From: Pelobates cultripes
Lineage: Eukaryota; Chordata; Amphibia; Anura; Pelobatidae
NCBI GenBank assembly: GCA_933207985.1
Contig: OW240913.1
Coordinates: 278,991,232 to 279,055,231 of the forward strand
Length of the DNA: 64,000 bases
Direction of reading: 5' to 3'
In this document: positions 23,880 to 35,787 of the stretch, one piece after another
How the letters are laid out: each line of letters begins with the position of its first letter
Position numbering within the stretch: the stretch's first letter is position 1
Program-made: the position numbers and the translations under genes
Notes under the pieces: generated by a model
What the model was told of the DNA's origin: nothing
The model's database searches: none
What the model saw: only the letters and a program-made list of their open reading frames with translations

Positions 23880-24600
23880 TCATTATTCCCAATATACATT
23901 GATGTTTCATTATTCCCTTTAGGTGCCTCAATTTCAGAATTATAATAATGGGAACATGTTTCCCTTTACCTCCCTGTCTTTCCTCTCTTCTTGTTTTCTT
24001 TTTTCCCATCTCTTTTACAGTATTATATGAGTATTGTTAAAGTATTAAGGTACAAGTTTCAGATATTACTTAATTTACTTGTCAATTGATATTATGTCTC
24101 CCATAAAAGAAACAAGAGAAAGGAAGATATTTTATACCTTTAAAAAAAAAAAAAGTGCCATTTTCAATTACTAGCGTATATTTTTAAAACATGATTGATT
24201 ACTTCTCTATTGTCATCCATTTTGTGTCATTCCCACTACCTCTATTTAATAAGGCTCATTCGTACCGTGCAAAAAACTTATATACATGCTTCAGTTTCAA
24301 AATTATAAAATTAGGAACATTATTTCCTTTTTCTTCTCTCTCTTTTCCTTCTTCTTTCTCTTTATCTTTGCAATATTACTAAAAAAAATCTTAAAGTATT
24401 AAAGTGCAAATTTTACTTATTAATTATCCTGTCTATTAGCGCTACTTAGTTCTGCTCATCCGTGCAAAATTTAAAAAGCGAGAAGATATTTTATACTTAT
24501 TAATTCCATTCTATGCTAATAGTGTACCCTTTTGTTTCTATCATGTGATTACATCTCATTATTTCTTTTGTTAATTACTAAGTGGTGTATCCACTTCTTA
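23880..24600. repeat. About 355-bp imperfect tandem repeat between L1 ORFs
   Basis: Two units can be aligned by eye. AAAGTATTAAGGTACAA at 24039 matches AAAGTATTAAAGTGCAA at 24393, and GAAGATATTTTATAC at 24123 matches the same string at 24482. A pyrimidine-rich stretch with ATTATAATAATGGGAACAT at about 23939 matches ATTATAAAATTAGGAACAT at about 24299. Offsets are 354-360 bp. A partial third pyrimidine tract lies at 24630-24675. Confidence 0.65.
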
Positions 24601-24739
24601 TCTATGCCACCTATTATATACACATTTTATTATTTCTCTTTTCCTTTTTTCTTTCTCTTCCTCCCTCCCTCCAGAATTTCTTCTGGGATTTACCTTATCC
24701 TTAAATTTTGTATGTGTGCTCTGTCTTCTTAATCTATCA

Positions 24740-25519
24740 TTCTTTCTTGTAGCTTAGACATCGTGTGGGTGGCAGCATCAACTTGTGTTTGTAGATTGTT
24801 GCTTTGCATTTGAATCTGTTCTATATAATGAGATTGTGAGGCAATGGTAGATTTTATTTAGGAGATATTTTCTTTATATTCAGCCATATTTTTTATCTTG
24901 GTCTTCCTTAATCTTCTGATAGAGAGCTTCCAGAGCTATGTTTAAAGAGACACTGTAGGCACCCAGACCACTTTAGCTAATTGAAGTGGTCTGAGTGATG
25001 TGACCCTTTTGCTCTTAGTGCTGCAATGTAGCCACTAGAGGGCTTCCGGAATCCAAACGGTCTTTTGGTCCTTTATCTGACGCTGGACTTCCTCACGGAC
25101 CTCCAACATCAGATTTTCCCCTTAGGAAAGCATTGAAAAATGCTTTCCTATGGGGAGGTCTAATGCGTGCACGGCCAGGAGCGTCGGCGGAGCATGACCC
25201 AGCACAGAGGGACATCTGCGCTGGCTTCAGGTAAGTGGCTGAAGGGGTTTTACAAAAGGGAGAGGGGGGACCTATTAAACCTATAGTGCCAGGAAAACAG
25301 CTTTGTTTTCCTGGCACTATAGGATCCCTTTAAAGTTTCCTGGGAGACATAGTTTATTGATTTAGAGGTAGTCGTTTCGAGTGTTTGGTTTAGGGAAGAT
25401 TCAGCCAATAATATTGACTGAGCCGCTTTACTTTTTGGTGAATAGAAGGCACTTATTAGAGTTATCTGGTTTATTTTTTTTTGGTCTTCCTTTTCCATCT
25501 TATCTTCTTTTGGAGGCAT
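24740..25519 (-). pseudogene. L1 ORF1 N-terminal remnant, split by a MITE
   Basis: A frame starting at 25519 with MPPKEDKMEKEDQKK has the basic, Lys-rich start of Tx1/L1 ORF1 proteins. It runs to 25334, where a T2 MITE (24942-25333) interrupts it. Beyond the MITE, 24941-24740 encodes an Ile/Gln/Lys-rich segment with heptad-like spacing, as in the ORF1 coiled coil (it has KTKIKNMAEYKENIS then stops). The RNA-binding part is not recognisable. Family role: ORF1 coats L1 RNA. Confidence 0.6.
24942..25333. mobile_element. T2-type MITE, complete, inside L1 ORF1
   Basis: TTAA at 24942-24945 and 25330-25333. The left end AGAGACACTGTAGGCACCC folds back with AGTGGTCTGAGTG. The right end hairpin is GTGCCAGGAAAACAGC...TTTTCCTGGCAC. 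The interior carries CAGGTAAGTGGCTG (25228). It must be younger than the L1 it interrupts. Confidence 0.85.
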
Positions 25520-25539
25520 ATTTCCTTATCTTTCTTTAG

Positions 25540-26200
25540 TTGTTAACCTTTAGAAAGACCTCTCAGGCTAGTTGGGCTGTCTTAATACAGCAGGGCCTTT
25601 GTTTTCCTTGTTTTTTTCCTCTTCTTTCTTTGCTTTCTCTCTTCTCCTCTCTCCTTTTTTTTTACCGTTTAGTTGATACCCTATTTTCCTGTACTTCCTG
25701 TACTCAGGTTTTCAAGCTTTTATTTTTCTTTCCTTTTTTTCTCCTTTCCTTCCCTTTTATTTCTTTCCATTCTTCTCCCTCTTCCACTGTATGCCTCTTT
25801 ATGCCACTTCATTTTCAACACGGCTGGACTATTGCCAAGTCTTTTATGACCCAAGCCCCTGAGCTCCCACACCTTCCCCAGCGAGCACTTATCTGTTTCT
25901 TGCTCAGCGTCTGTTTTTGTATAAACACGTCTCTCCCAGCACTTCCACGTATCTCTCTGTCTCCTAGTTTAGTGCTGGAACCGACCACAGTCCTACAAGT
26001 GCCTAAATGTCTCTGTTGGCTCCTTGAGTCTTGAGCACTGGTGCTCTAGGACCCTGGTATCGCCGCTGCTCGTCTCGATTGTGCTGATGGCTTCTCCGCT
26101 CTAGCGCATAGACGTTCATCGCGGCTCACACACTCACATGCTCACGCCGTACGTCATACCTGACTTCTCACATTCGGCTAGGTCAACTCTTTTCTGGAAG
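25540..26200 (-). promoter_or_regulatory. Probable L1 5' UTR / internal promoter region
   Basis: It lies directly upstream of the ORF1 start on the - strand. It is richer in G+C and CpG than its surroundings, especially 26030-26170, with long pyrimidine tracts on the + strand at 25600-25790. L1 elements carry an internal promoter in such a region. Inferred from position and composition only. Confidence 0.45.
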
Positions 26201-26209
26201 GTCCCTGGT

Positions 26210-28830
26210 ACTAGGGAATAATGCAGCTTGAAAACAGGTCCCAAAACTCTGCTACAGAAATCCATGCAAGAACAAAACAGGTCAGATAGTGCCTAATGGA
26301 ACCACTACACAATACTTTATATTGAACAACCTTTGGGGACTTGCCTTTAAATACGTGGTGAAACATTAATATACAATTCTAATTAAAACATCAAATATAT
26401 AATACCAGTACTACTTTCTATAATAAGAAAAAGCAAAAAAGGAAATAAATGGAAATAACTGCTTATGTTGTTGCACTAACTTGTATACATTATGTAAATC
26501 AACACATTTCCATGCATCACAATATTAATCAGAAAAATGATTGCCTGTGTGTGCGGCATTATAACAGGTGACTCATGGTTGATAAAATATGAGTTCTTCA
26601 GGTGTGCTGGTCAAGGGGATGGTTTAAAATATTTATTTTATTGTAAACTAGAAAACTGTCTATATATATATGACAGTTTTCTATCTTTTTTAAATCTCTT
26701 CTAATTAATGGAACAGTGATGAAGGCTGTCTTCATGCTGTTGAATGCTAATCTCTTCATGGAGTATCTTCAAAGGTTTATTACCTAGAATTTTATTGGGA
26801 CTTTGGAATTCTTACAGGTAATTACTCTGTATCATCATCATATTTGGAATTATGTTAGACTGCTGAGTTGCCTTCCGAGACATTTGCTGGTGACTCTTTT
26901 AGTCAGCTGATGCACTTATGAGCAGATGCTGGAAACATGTTACCAAACTACCAGGGAACCTTGAAGCCTAGCAGAACCCAGATAAACGCACAAATCATTG
27001 CTAAACAGTTGGCCCCATTACCGGGGAACTAGGCCAGGATACTCGTGGCATAATAACCACTACAGCGTCCTGTAGTGTTTATAGCGTTTTGAGTAACCTG
27101 TCATGTTCTCGATCAGGTCAGATAGAAGACGATTGCCAGATTTAACAGAAGTGACTTTATTCGTAGCTTTTGACATTATAACAGTATTTTTAGCAGAATA
27201 AATAATAAGCATATAGCATTTTTTTTTTTGCCATGAAAACGACATTCATCTGTGAGAGCAATTGCCAATAACAATACTATATTTATATATATTTTTACAC
27301 CCATCATAGTTAAAGTTTGTTGGATCAAGTATATTTTATCACCAAAGCTATTATAAAAGCACATACCGGTAGCTACATCACTTGCACAAAAATGTGATGC
27401 CCTCAGTGGTGTTGCCAATATGGGTTTAGAAATAGCTAGTTTTCTGAAACAGTTTGTTTATTTCCTTAAAACATTTTGATATTAGATAAGACTATAAATT
27501 AAACTCTGTGCTTTTTTTTTTATTTGGCCGTGTAACAGTGTATTCCCAATCAGTTGTACGGTGTCAAATTATCTTTGTATGTGGAGTCTTTCCAATTAAT
27601 TTTTACATTCTGGACCTGTAATTGAAACCTGTCATCCTTGACCTAAATATAATTAACTGGATTTGAATCCAAAACACTTTGTGCTTTACAATAACACATA
27701 TATGCTTCCTGCTTTGAGACAGTGGCAGTTCCTTATTAAAGGCGTCATTTAAAAAAAAAAAAATTAGAAAAGCACAAGGAAAAAAAAAATTGAAATATTG
27801 AAATAGAGTGAAATAGTGTTGCGGAAGTAACAAAGATGTGACTTTCAACATCTCTGGAGACAAACACTTGTAGAAAGTTGTCAGATTGGATTAAAGAAGC
27901 TATTGGCAACAATCAGAGTTGACATTGTTATATCAGAGGTTAGCATAATTAGTGAAGTGATTAACGACAAAAGAAATGCAGTGTAATGCTTGGGGATCAA
28001 TTTTCCATTTAAAATACTAGCGCCATTATTTAAACTTACATGTGGTTTAGTTAATTATCTGTTTTACAATATTGAAAAGCTGGATTTCTCAAGGCACGCA
28101 AGCTGTTCTGTCCCATCTGCAGTCCAGCTATTAAAAATGTGATTTGCACTGACTCCAAGCAGACTGTTTTTACCCTAGAAAGATCTACTGAGCAGGTGTT
28201 CATATAATATTACTTTGCAGTACAGTTAATATGACCCAACTGCAGACATTTCTTTTCTCTATTCGGTTCTCCTTAGAGTATATGCAACTGTTGTATGCAT
28301 AAGGCATTGTGTTCCTTAGCTAGACGCAGAGTGCCCACTGTAGAGAGAGATTATTACCACTCCTAAGCCAATTGATTTGCTTTTAAACCTCATTTGTGTG
28401 TGAGCTTTATTTACGCCACTTTTTCCTCTGATCCTTGAATCTCTTCTTATTCAGACTTCTGTTTGTCATCAGAAATATCTTGAGAGCATTTTCATTCTTT
28501 CATGTAATTGGTCCTTTAATGTAAATGGCAAGGCTGGGCCCGTTGTTGATTTTTTCTCTCAAAGTGCCATTATTGAATTCTATAGCTATCAGTGAATTGG
28601 AATACTACTTGCTGGCATCCATCTCTTCTGTTGTATTTAAAGTACTATTGTAATTAATAATTTGACGAATGTAGAACACATTGGTGATTATTCACTTCGT
28701 GATTTATGCTTACTTAAGAGCAACTTGTGCTGTACGGCGTGCTTTAATGCTGTATTAAAGAAACACTGTTTTAGAGAATTCGGCTTCATGATCAAGGTAT
28801 GTTTTTCTCCACATTCAGATCTTTTTTTAG
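26210..28830. other. Intronic DNA, no recognised feature
   Basis: A+T-rich. A short palindrome, AGAAAACTGTC TATATATATATGACAGTTTTCT (26649-26682), is visible. No coding domain or repeat end was recognised. Confidence 0.4.
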
Positions 28831-29729
28831 TTCTTTTTTTTTTTTTTTCAATAACTGGTTTTTATTGCAAATTTTTGCATATACGTGATACGCAATTGGG
28901 ATACAGAAAGAAAAGAGGGGAAAGGGGAAAAAATAACTTATACATTGCTTTGCACAATACACAGTTTACACATTGTTGCAAAGTAAGCTACATCTTCAAC
29001 ATTTCAGATCAAGGACTTGCTCAATCATCATGCTATATATATATCAATTTGCATATGGTCATTACTGACAGTGTCTGTAGCACTTTCAGGTGTTGAGGTG
29101 TGTGATCAAAGATCCTGGTGTAAATACCATTCTGGCTATTGCATAGTGCCGTTTTTATATTGTATTACAACATACTTATTTCTTTTGTTAGTCCTTGTCG
29201 TTTTGTAATAGACTCGGGCTATCTCTCTATCCTGGTACTTAAGGTGTTGCTACCTTATAGTTCGTATACTGGCTTTTGTATGTTGCTAACGCTTGGTGTA
29301 TTGCTTTTGTCTACCAGGTTCAGTCTGCTCTCTGATCATGTTGCGGCCTAGCTGTGTCTGGATAGCTTATGTCGGGTGGAAGAAGGTCACATGACTATGC
29401 CTCCCTATGAGTGGTCAGGCGAGAGCGCATTCATGCGTTACTTTGGGATGTCCACCCTCTGCTTCTCCCGCCTACAGAAACTGTACATATGCATCTAATT
29501 AATAGATAAAATGTAACTAGAGGGGGTTAGAGAAAAAAGAAAAAGCAAACACATAAATCGAACTTTGCGCGTTAGTACCTGATGTGTACACAATGTGTAC
29601 ACGATGTGTACACAGATACGCAGGTGTCATCTGAGAGAGTGTGTTTCGAGCAGGCTATGTTTGGTCACATTTGTTGTTCTGAGTTTCATGTCTATCGTGC
29701 TGTGGTCTATAGACTGTGGGGGTTTTAAG

Positions 29730-30918
29730 TTGGGATCGACCGATTTATCGGTTTTACCGATATAATCGGCCGATATTCTGTATTTTTGGCAATATCGGTA
29801 TGGCCAATTCAGATACCGATATTGCCGATAATACCTCTTAGGACCCCCTGGCTCATTACAAACCCGTCAGTCCTGGGGGGGGGAGGCAGCAAGCGTTTAC
29901 TTACCTCCCAGCGGCTCCTCCAGCTCCCCAATTTAACTCTCGCGAGAACCGCGGCTGTCAGAGCGTTGCCACGGGTTACCATGGCAACGCTCTGCACGGT
30001 ACGCTAGCCGCAAGAGTTACACTGGGGAGCTGGAGGAGCTGCTGGGAGGTAAGTAAACACTTGCTGCCAGCCCCCCCACAGCTCAGCCAATGCCACTGGA
30101 CCACCAGGGACTGCTATATAAACAAAAATAAATAAAAAATCAATATAAAAATAATAATTATTTAATAAAAAATGCCCCCTCACACACACACTCCATTATA
30201 TACACATACACTACACAAACTCATGGTGTATATAATATGTTTGCATAGTGTGTGTATATAATGCAGTGTGTTTGCATAGTGTGTGTATATAATGCAGCGT
30301 GTTTGCATAGTGTGTGTATATAATGCAGTTTGTTTGCATAGTGTGTTTATATAATGAACACTACATAAACACACTGCATTATATACACACACTATACAAA
30401 CACACACACTCTGCATTATATAAACACACTACATTCACCATACACAAATACACACACACTCTGCATTCATTATATACACAAACACTACAGAAACACTTTG
30501 CTTTTAGTATATACAGCATTCACTTTACGCACACTACCCACACACTACACAAACACTCTGCTTTCATTATATACACACTACACTAATACACACTGCATCC
30601 ACTACACATGCTAGACAAATACACACGGTCTCCACTACACAAACACACACTGCATCCACTACACTACACACACACTGCATCCACTTCACAAACACTACAC
30701 AAACACACACTGCATCCACTACACACAGTACACAAACACACACAGCTCCCCTGTCTAAACACACTGCATCCACTACACGTGCATTTACCTTTAGAAATAG
30801 TTTTTATTTTCCAAAATGGTAACTGTACAGAATATCGACACATTATATCGGCTATCGGCCTGAAAGTTCACAGAATATTGGTATCGGCTCTAAAAAAATC
30901 AATATTGGTCGATCCCTA
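29730..30918 (+). mobile_element. hAT-type non-autonomous element with hairpin and minisatellite
   Basis: A perfect 8-bp duplication GTTTTAAG flanks it (29722-29729 and 30919-30926). The ends are TTGGGATCGACCGA and the reverse complement of TAGGGATCGACCAATA. The terminal regions are full of ATCGG/CCGAT repeats. Inside is a 45-bp inverted repeat (29886-29930 with 30023-30067, two mismatches), then an array of ACACTACACAAACACACTGC-like units. A second copy in the other orientation lies at 51412-52754. No transposase is encoded. Confidence 0.88.
30180..30780. repeat. Minisatellite inside hAT element
   Basis: Variable units built on ACACACTGCATTATATACAC and ACTACACAAACACAC. The strand composition switches: TGTG-rich before 30350 and ACAC-rich after. 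So the array itself has an inverted arrangement. The same motif, in the other orientation, fills 51530-52310. Confidence 0.88.
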
Positions 30919-30926
30919 GTTTTAAG

Positions 30927-33900
30927 GTCAATCTGTTATTAGTCCAACCAGTCCACTTTAGTGCGTGCATCTCCTCTTTGCCTCTGAGCCTGTATGCCAT
31001 AAGTTCATATTCACATGTGAAATCTACTCTGTTCCACACTTCCGCGAATGAGGGTGCATTAGTTCCTTTCCAATGGCTCGCTATGCTGTTTTTTTCTGCC
31101 GTTAGTATATGTATGGCAACTACCTTTTGTGGTGTAGAGAAGATAGTTGGGGAGAGGGGAAGGAGGTAGCATTCTGGTGTAAATGGAATTGGTATCGGCA
31201 TAATCCGTGCGAGGGCCTCCCCTATTTGTTGCCAATATGATCCCAATATCGCGCATTCCCAAAAGATGTGTTTGAGGAACCTGCGTGTAGGCTGCACCGC
31301 CAGCACTTGGGAGAAACACTATGGTACATGTGTGCCAGCCGAGTTGGGAACAAGTACCACCTCATTAGCAGTTTGCAATATGCTTCCCAATGGGACAAAC
31401 TATGCGAGGATACCCTGGTGGTTTGGATGGCTTGAAGCCAGAGTGGAGTGGGGATAGAAGTATCAAGTTCCTTCTCCCACTGATCCATGTATGTGTGTTT
31501 GGCCATTGGCTCTACGTCATTTATGGCGGTATAGCACAGCGAGAGTGGCTTAGTTTTTGTACTCTTGCCTATACAGTGTCGTCCAAAGAGAGTTGGGACT
31601 CTTCGTAGTGATGTATATTGTGTGGATGTGTTATATGTTTTAGTTTAATGTAGGTAAAGATGTCTCTTGCTGGTAGAGCAAATTCTTTTTGTAGTTCTGG
31701 GAAGGGCTTAAGGCCTTGTGGTGTGAATAGGTGGCGTATAGATTTATCTCATCTTTGTATCTAGGGTGTTATGGGTATGCCGTGTGATAGTGCCGAAAGG
31801 ATATTTGTGGGAGCAAAAAATATGAGATTGTCCACTCCTCTGAGTGTGCGGGCCCATCTCAGCCAGCTGCGTATCAAGAAACGCGTACTCGGCAGAGGTC
31901 TGTGCTTTTTAGTGTCCCATTTTATATATGACCTCAGTATGTGTTCCAGTTTGTTTGGGTGTAAGCATGCATCCTCTAGGTGCAGCCAAATCAGAAGCTT
32001 GACATTTTACAGGATCCCCAGTCCCTGTGCTAATATCGCTGCTTTATAATAGGACTTCACGTCAGGAATACCCAAGCCTCCTTTTAATGGTGTTTGCCAG
32101 GTTAGGCGTCTAGCTATCCTCGGAGGTTCCCCAAATATATGCGTTAAAGATAGATTGAAACCTCTTCAGGGTTTTGTCTGGTAGCTCTATAGAAAAAGGT
32201 ATAATACGTGGGGTAGCGCCATCATCTTCGTGGTGTGTATCCTTCCTAGCCATGACACCTCCAAACCCTGCCATGTATCTAATTGGGTCTGTAGTTTGTG
32301 GATTAAAGGCCTGTGGTTCTCCTGCATTAGTTGTGCGTCTGATTTTGCCAGCTTAATGCCAAGATATGGGATGAGAGTCTTTTAAGGATTGTACTGCATT
32401 GGTGGGGAGGCCGATGGGTAATGCTTGGGTTTTTGTGAGGTTATTTTTGTAGTATGAGATCCCCCCCCATATTGTGACAGGAATTCCATCAGATTTGGAA
32501 TGGAGGTGTGCGGGTGAGACAGGTAGAGCAGGACATCGTCCGCAATTAGTGCAATTTTTTGGACCCAGGCTGGAGTGTCTAGATCCCTAATACCCGGGTG
32601 GGTCTTTATGCGGTTGATGACTGGTTCGAAACTTAGAATAAATAAGAGAGGCAAAAGTGGGCATCCCTGGCAAGTGCAACTCCAAAACTTATATCAAACG
32701 ACTTGGATAAAAATCCAGAGTTGAAGACTCTTGCCGATGGAGCTTGGTAGAGGGCCATAATTCCCCCCAAGGTGGAGGCTTGGAAACCCAATTTTGTGAG
32801 CGTTAGCTTAATATAGTCCCAGTTCAGGCAGTCAAGCGCTTTTTCAGCGTCGAGCGCCAGAACGGCTCTTCCCTGTTTGCTAATCCTAGTCCAGTTGATT
32901 AAATTTATAAATTGTCTGGTGGTGTCACCTGCCTGCCTGCCCGGTACAAAGCCTGCTTGTTTCTCCGACACCAAACCTGCTAGAAGGGGTTTGAATCTTG
33001 ATGCCCACAATTTTGCATAGAGTTTTGTGCCTGCATTTAATAGGGATATGGTTCTGAGGTTTTCGCTGTCAGTGGGTGGTTTGCCTGGCTTGGGAAGTGT
33101 TACCAAGTGCGCCTCCAACATTTCTTTAGGCATAGAGCCCAAGGTTTTAATGCCATTGAAAAGCATAGTGAGGCAAGGGGTCAGGGTTGGCTCTAATTTG
33201 TGGTAATAGTGCCTGTGGCCTTGTGTTTTGGCAAAGAGTGTATTGCACATTTAACTTTGTCTTCCATAAATGGGGATTCAAGCGACATGCTCTGGTGTTG
33301 GTCAAGGTGGGGTAGCGTCGTGCTCCCCAGAAAAGTGTGTATGTCGTTTAGGGACGGGTAGGGTGATTTCTGGTCGTCTTTTAGGTTGTAAAGGTTGTGG
33401 TAATACTGCGCTAATTCATTGACAATGTCCGCTGGGTTATATAATTTACCTTTAGAGGGTGAGTTGATGAAGGGCATTTTAGATTGGAGTTGCTTAATCT
33501 TAAGTTTATTTGCTAGTAGTCTGCCTGCCTTGTTTCCCTGAGTGTAATATGTCAATTTCAGGGACCTCACCATCTGTTTAGTTGTGGTTAGGGAGAGGGA
33601 ATGCAGCGTGCTCTGCAGTTCCCCAATACGTTTGGTAAGTGTTTTTGACGGTTTTGATTTATTCTGTGCCTCCAACTCAGTGTATTCCTTCATAAGTGTG
33701 TTTTGTGCATCTACTTGGATTTTCTTATGTTTTGAACCCTCCCTGATTAGAACCCCTCTTATCACCGCCTTGTGTGCTACCCAAACCATGCTGATGGAGA
33801 TCTCATCTGAGGTGTTTTCTTTAAAGTACTCAGAGGCCTCCCTAGTCACTGCGGCCAGCACCGGGGCTCTGTCCAACAGCCCTTCGTTAAGCCTCCACTT

Positions 33901-34565
33901 TCCCCTTCCCCTATCTGGGTATAGTGATGCGAGCGTGACCACGACTGGTGCGTGGTCTGACCAGGTCCTCATCCCTATGGACACCTCTGTTACATTTGGT
34001 AAGGTCGTGGCATCTACTATGCAGAGGTCTATATGTGAGTAAGTCATATGAACGGGGGAGAAGTACGTATAATCTTTGTCTTTGGGATATGTGGAGGGCC
34101 ATGTGTCAAACAGGTTATGTTCAAAGAGTAAGTTGGAAAAAAGAGTTCCTTTGGTACTTGATTGTGCTGTAGGGTGTTTATTCTGTTCTCTTTTTATATC
34201 TAACTCGGAATTCAGTGCGCAGTTAATGTCGCCACAGATAATGACATGTCCCTGTTTCAGGGAGGCAACTTTTTTCAGAGCTTTGCAAATAAAGGTGATT
34301 TGGTTTTCATTAGGAGCGTAGAGGGACACCACGGTAACTAGAAAGCTGTTCAGGGATCCCACCAAAACCAGCAGCCTTCCCAATGTATCTGTATATTGCT
34401 TAATTTCCTGGAAGACCCAATCCGTGTGGAATAAGATGGAGACCCCTTTAGATTTACTGAGTAGGCGTGGAGCGCTTGGGGATATTTTTTCGTGTAGAGT
34501 TGGGGTGGCTTACGTGAGCATAGGTGGGTTTCTTTTTTTATGTATATTTCCATTTGAGAGGACAT
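30927..34565 (-). pseudogene. L1 ORF2 remnant, long, multiple frameshifts
   Basis: The best kept ORF2 in the window. A 396-codon frame (34383-33193) covers the endonuclease: SLYAPNENQ, HVIICGDINCAL, YSHIDLCIV and TWSDHAPVVV, followed by the linker with the ...ELAQYYHNLYNLKDD motif. The RT lies in a second frame (33250-32633): VTLPKPGKPPTDSENLRTIS, SEKQAGFVPGRQAGDTTR and AVLALDAEKALDCLNWDYI. The catalytic box IADDVLLYLSHP is in a third frame near 32540. The C-terminal part with the cysteine region follows in frames at 31506-30899, including SPKCWRCSLHAGSSNT and FWECAILGSYWQQIG. At least four frame changes make it inactive. Confidence 0.9.
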
Positions 34566-35143
34566 ATGTATGTATAATATTTTTTATTAACACTATACAC
34601 TTTATGTGCACTTTGTATCACTTTGCACTTTATTACATTGTTTGCACTGGTGGCACTTTGTACAATTGGGTCTTAAAGACACAGCACACCTTATTATTCT
34701 AATTACATATGATTTAAACACAAATTTATGTAATCATTTTTGAAAATGTTCTTATACACCTGGCATAGTAAGGTTTTACATCTATGGAATTGTCACAATT
34801 TATGCGTTCAAAAGACAGCTTCCAAAACCCGCTTGCGGCTTAAAATAGCTGACTTCGCCAACCAGCTTAAAGTACACTGGTTATGATTGGACTTATGTTG
34901 TAGGGAATCCCCTTAATAGGAGACTGAGGTGAAGATGAATAAATGCACCATAAATAAATGTAAGGTTTCACACCTTGCCAGTGTGACACAGCTAGATGTT
35001 TGGCTTCACAGGAAGGAATCTAATTTGCTCCTTTTACTGTGATCTTACAAATGGCACATTTACTGTAGGCCAAAGGATGCCGTTCAGTTCTGCATTCAGC
35101 CATACCACCTCCAATGGGCAACTGTTTCCTGCATCACCTAGAC
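34566..35143. other. Intronic DNA, no recognised feature
   Basis: A+T-rich spacer. TTAAAGACACAGCACACC at 34675 vaguely recalls a T2 end, but no partner was found. Confidence 0.4.
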
Positions 35144-35779
35144 CAGTGATGGCGAACCTTTTTGAGCCCGAGTGCCCAAACCGCAATGAATGCCAACTTT
35201 TTTTTCCCTCAAAGTGCCAACACGGCAATTAAACCTAAATACTTAGGTTTAAGTTTAGAAAAAAACAACTCGTACTGTTGTCCGAACTAATTAACATCTT
35301 TTGTTTTAAAAGAACAACACAACAGAGAGTTCAATGATACAAATTTTAAATAATGATATAAATAATAGATAAAATTAAGCTCATATTTATTAGTATCTCA
35401 CAGACTGCTGAATACAGTCATAGACTGATGAATACATACACACCGACACACACACAGACTGCTGAATACATACACACAGTCCGCTGAATACACACACAAA
35501 CATACACATAGACTGCTGAATACATACAGAATTCTGAATACATACACTGCTGAAAACACATACAGACTGTTGAATATACACACACACAAAATGCCAAGTA
35601 CACACAGACTGCTGAATACATACACACAGTCTGCACACAGAATACTGAATACATTCTCACACACACACAGGTGCCTACTCTGTATTGCTGCCGACCGGCG
35701 CCAGCAGCCCCCTCCCCCGGCGACCTATGGCCGCGTGCCCATAGAGAGGGCTTGGAGTGCCACAGGTTCACCATCACTG
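35144..35779. mobile_element. hAT-type non-autonomous element with minisatellite core
   Basis: A perfect 8-bp duplication ACCTAGAC (35136-35143 and 35780-35787). The ends are CAGTGATGGCGAACCTTT and the reverse complement of CAGTGATGGTGAACCTGTGG, a classic hAT terminal repeat. The core is a minisatellite. The right part is G+C-rich. No transposase. Confidence 0.92.
35398..35665. repeat. Minisatellite (CAGACTGCTGAATACATACACA)n
   Basis: About ten imperfect units of 22-30 bp, each with a GACTGCTGAATACA core, inside the hAT element. Confidence 0.9.
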
Positions 35780-35787
35780 ACCTAGAC

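Larger units (their letters stand above)
20855..26200 (-). mobile_element. L1 (Tx1-like) retrotransposon, near full length, dead
   Basis: Read on the - strand: a CpG-richer 5' UTR-like segment (about 26200-25540), an ORF1 start (25519), an inter-ORF region with tandem repeats, ORF2 endonuclease and reverse transcriptase remnants (23754 to about 21060), and an A+T-rich 3' end beside a TA run. Both ORFs carry many stops and frameshifts. A T2 MITE sits in ORF1. It is one of the few copies here that reaches the 5' UTR. Confidence 0.75.
28831..34565 (-). mobile_element. L1 (Tx1-like) retrotransposon, 5' truncated, with hAT insert
   Basis: The 3' end is marked by a T run on the + strand (28831-28848), the poly(A) tail in reverse. 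Then come about 870 bp of 3' UTR, a 1.19-kb hAT element (29730-30918), and ORF2 remnants up to about 34565, where the element stops within the endonuclease start. ORF1 and the 5' UTR are absent. No clear target-site duplication was seen. Confidence 0.8.

Noticed and set aside
30314..30773. Cys/Val- or His/Thr-rich open frames
   Set aside because: They are translations of the ACAC/TGTG minisatellite.
35398..35665. CRISPR-like array of regular repeats
   Set aside because: Units are contiguous minisatellite copies without unique spacers, inside a hAT element of a vertebrate genome.
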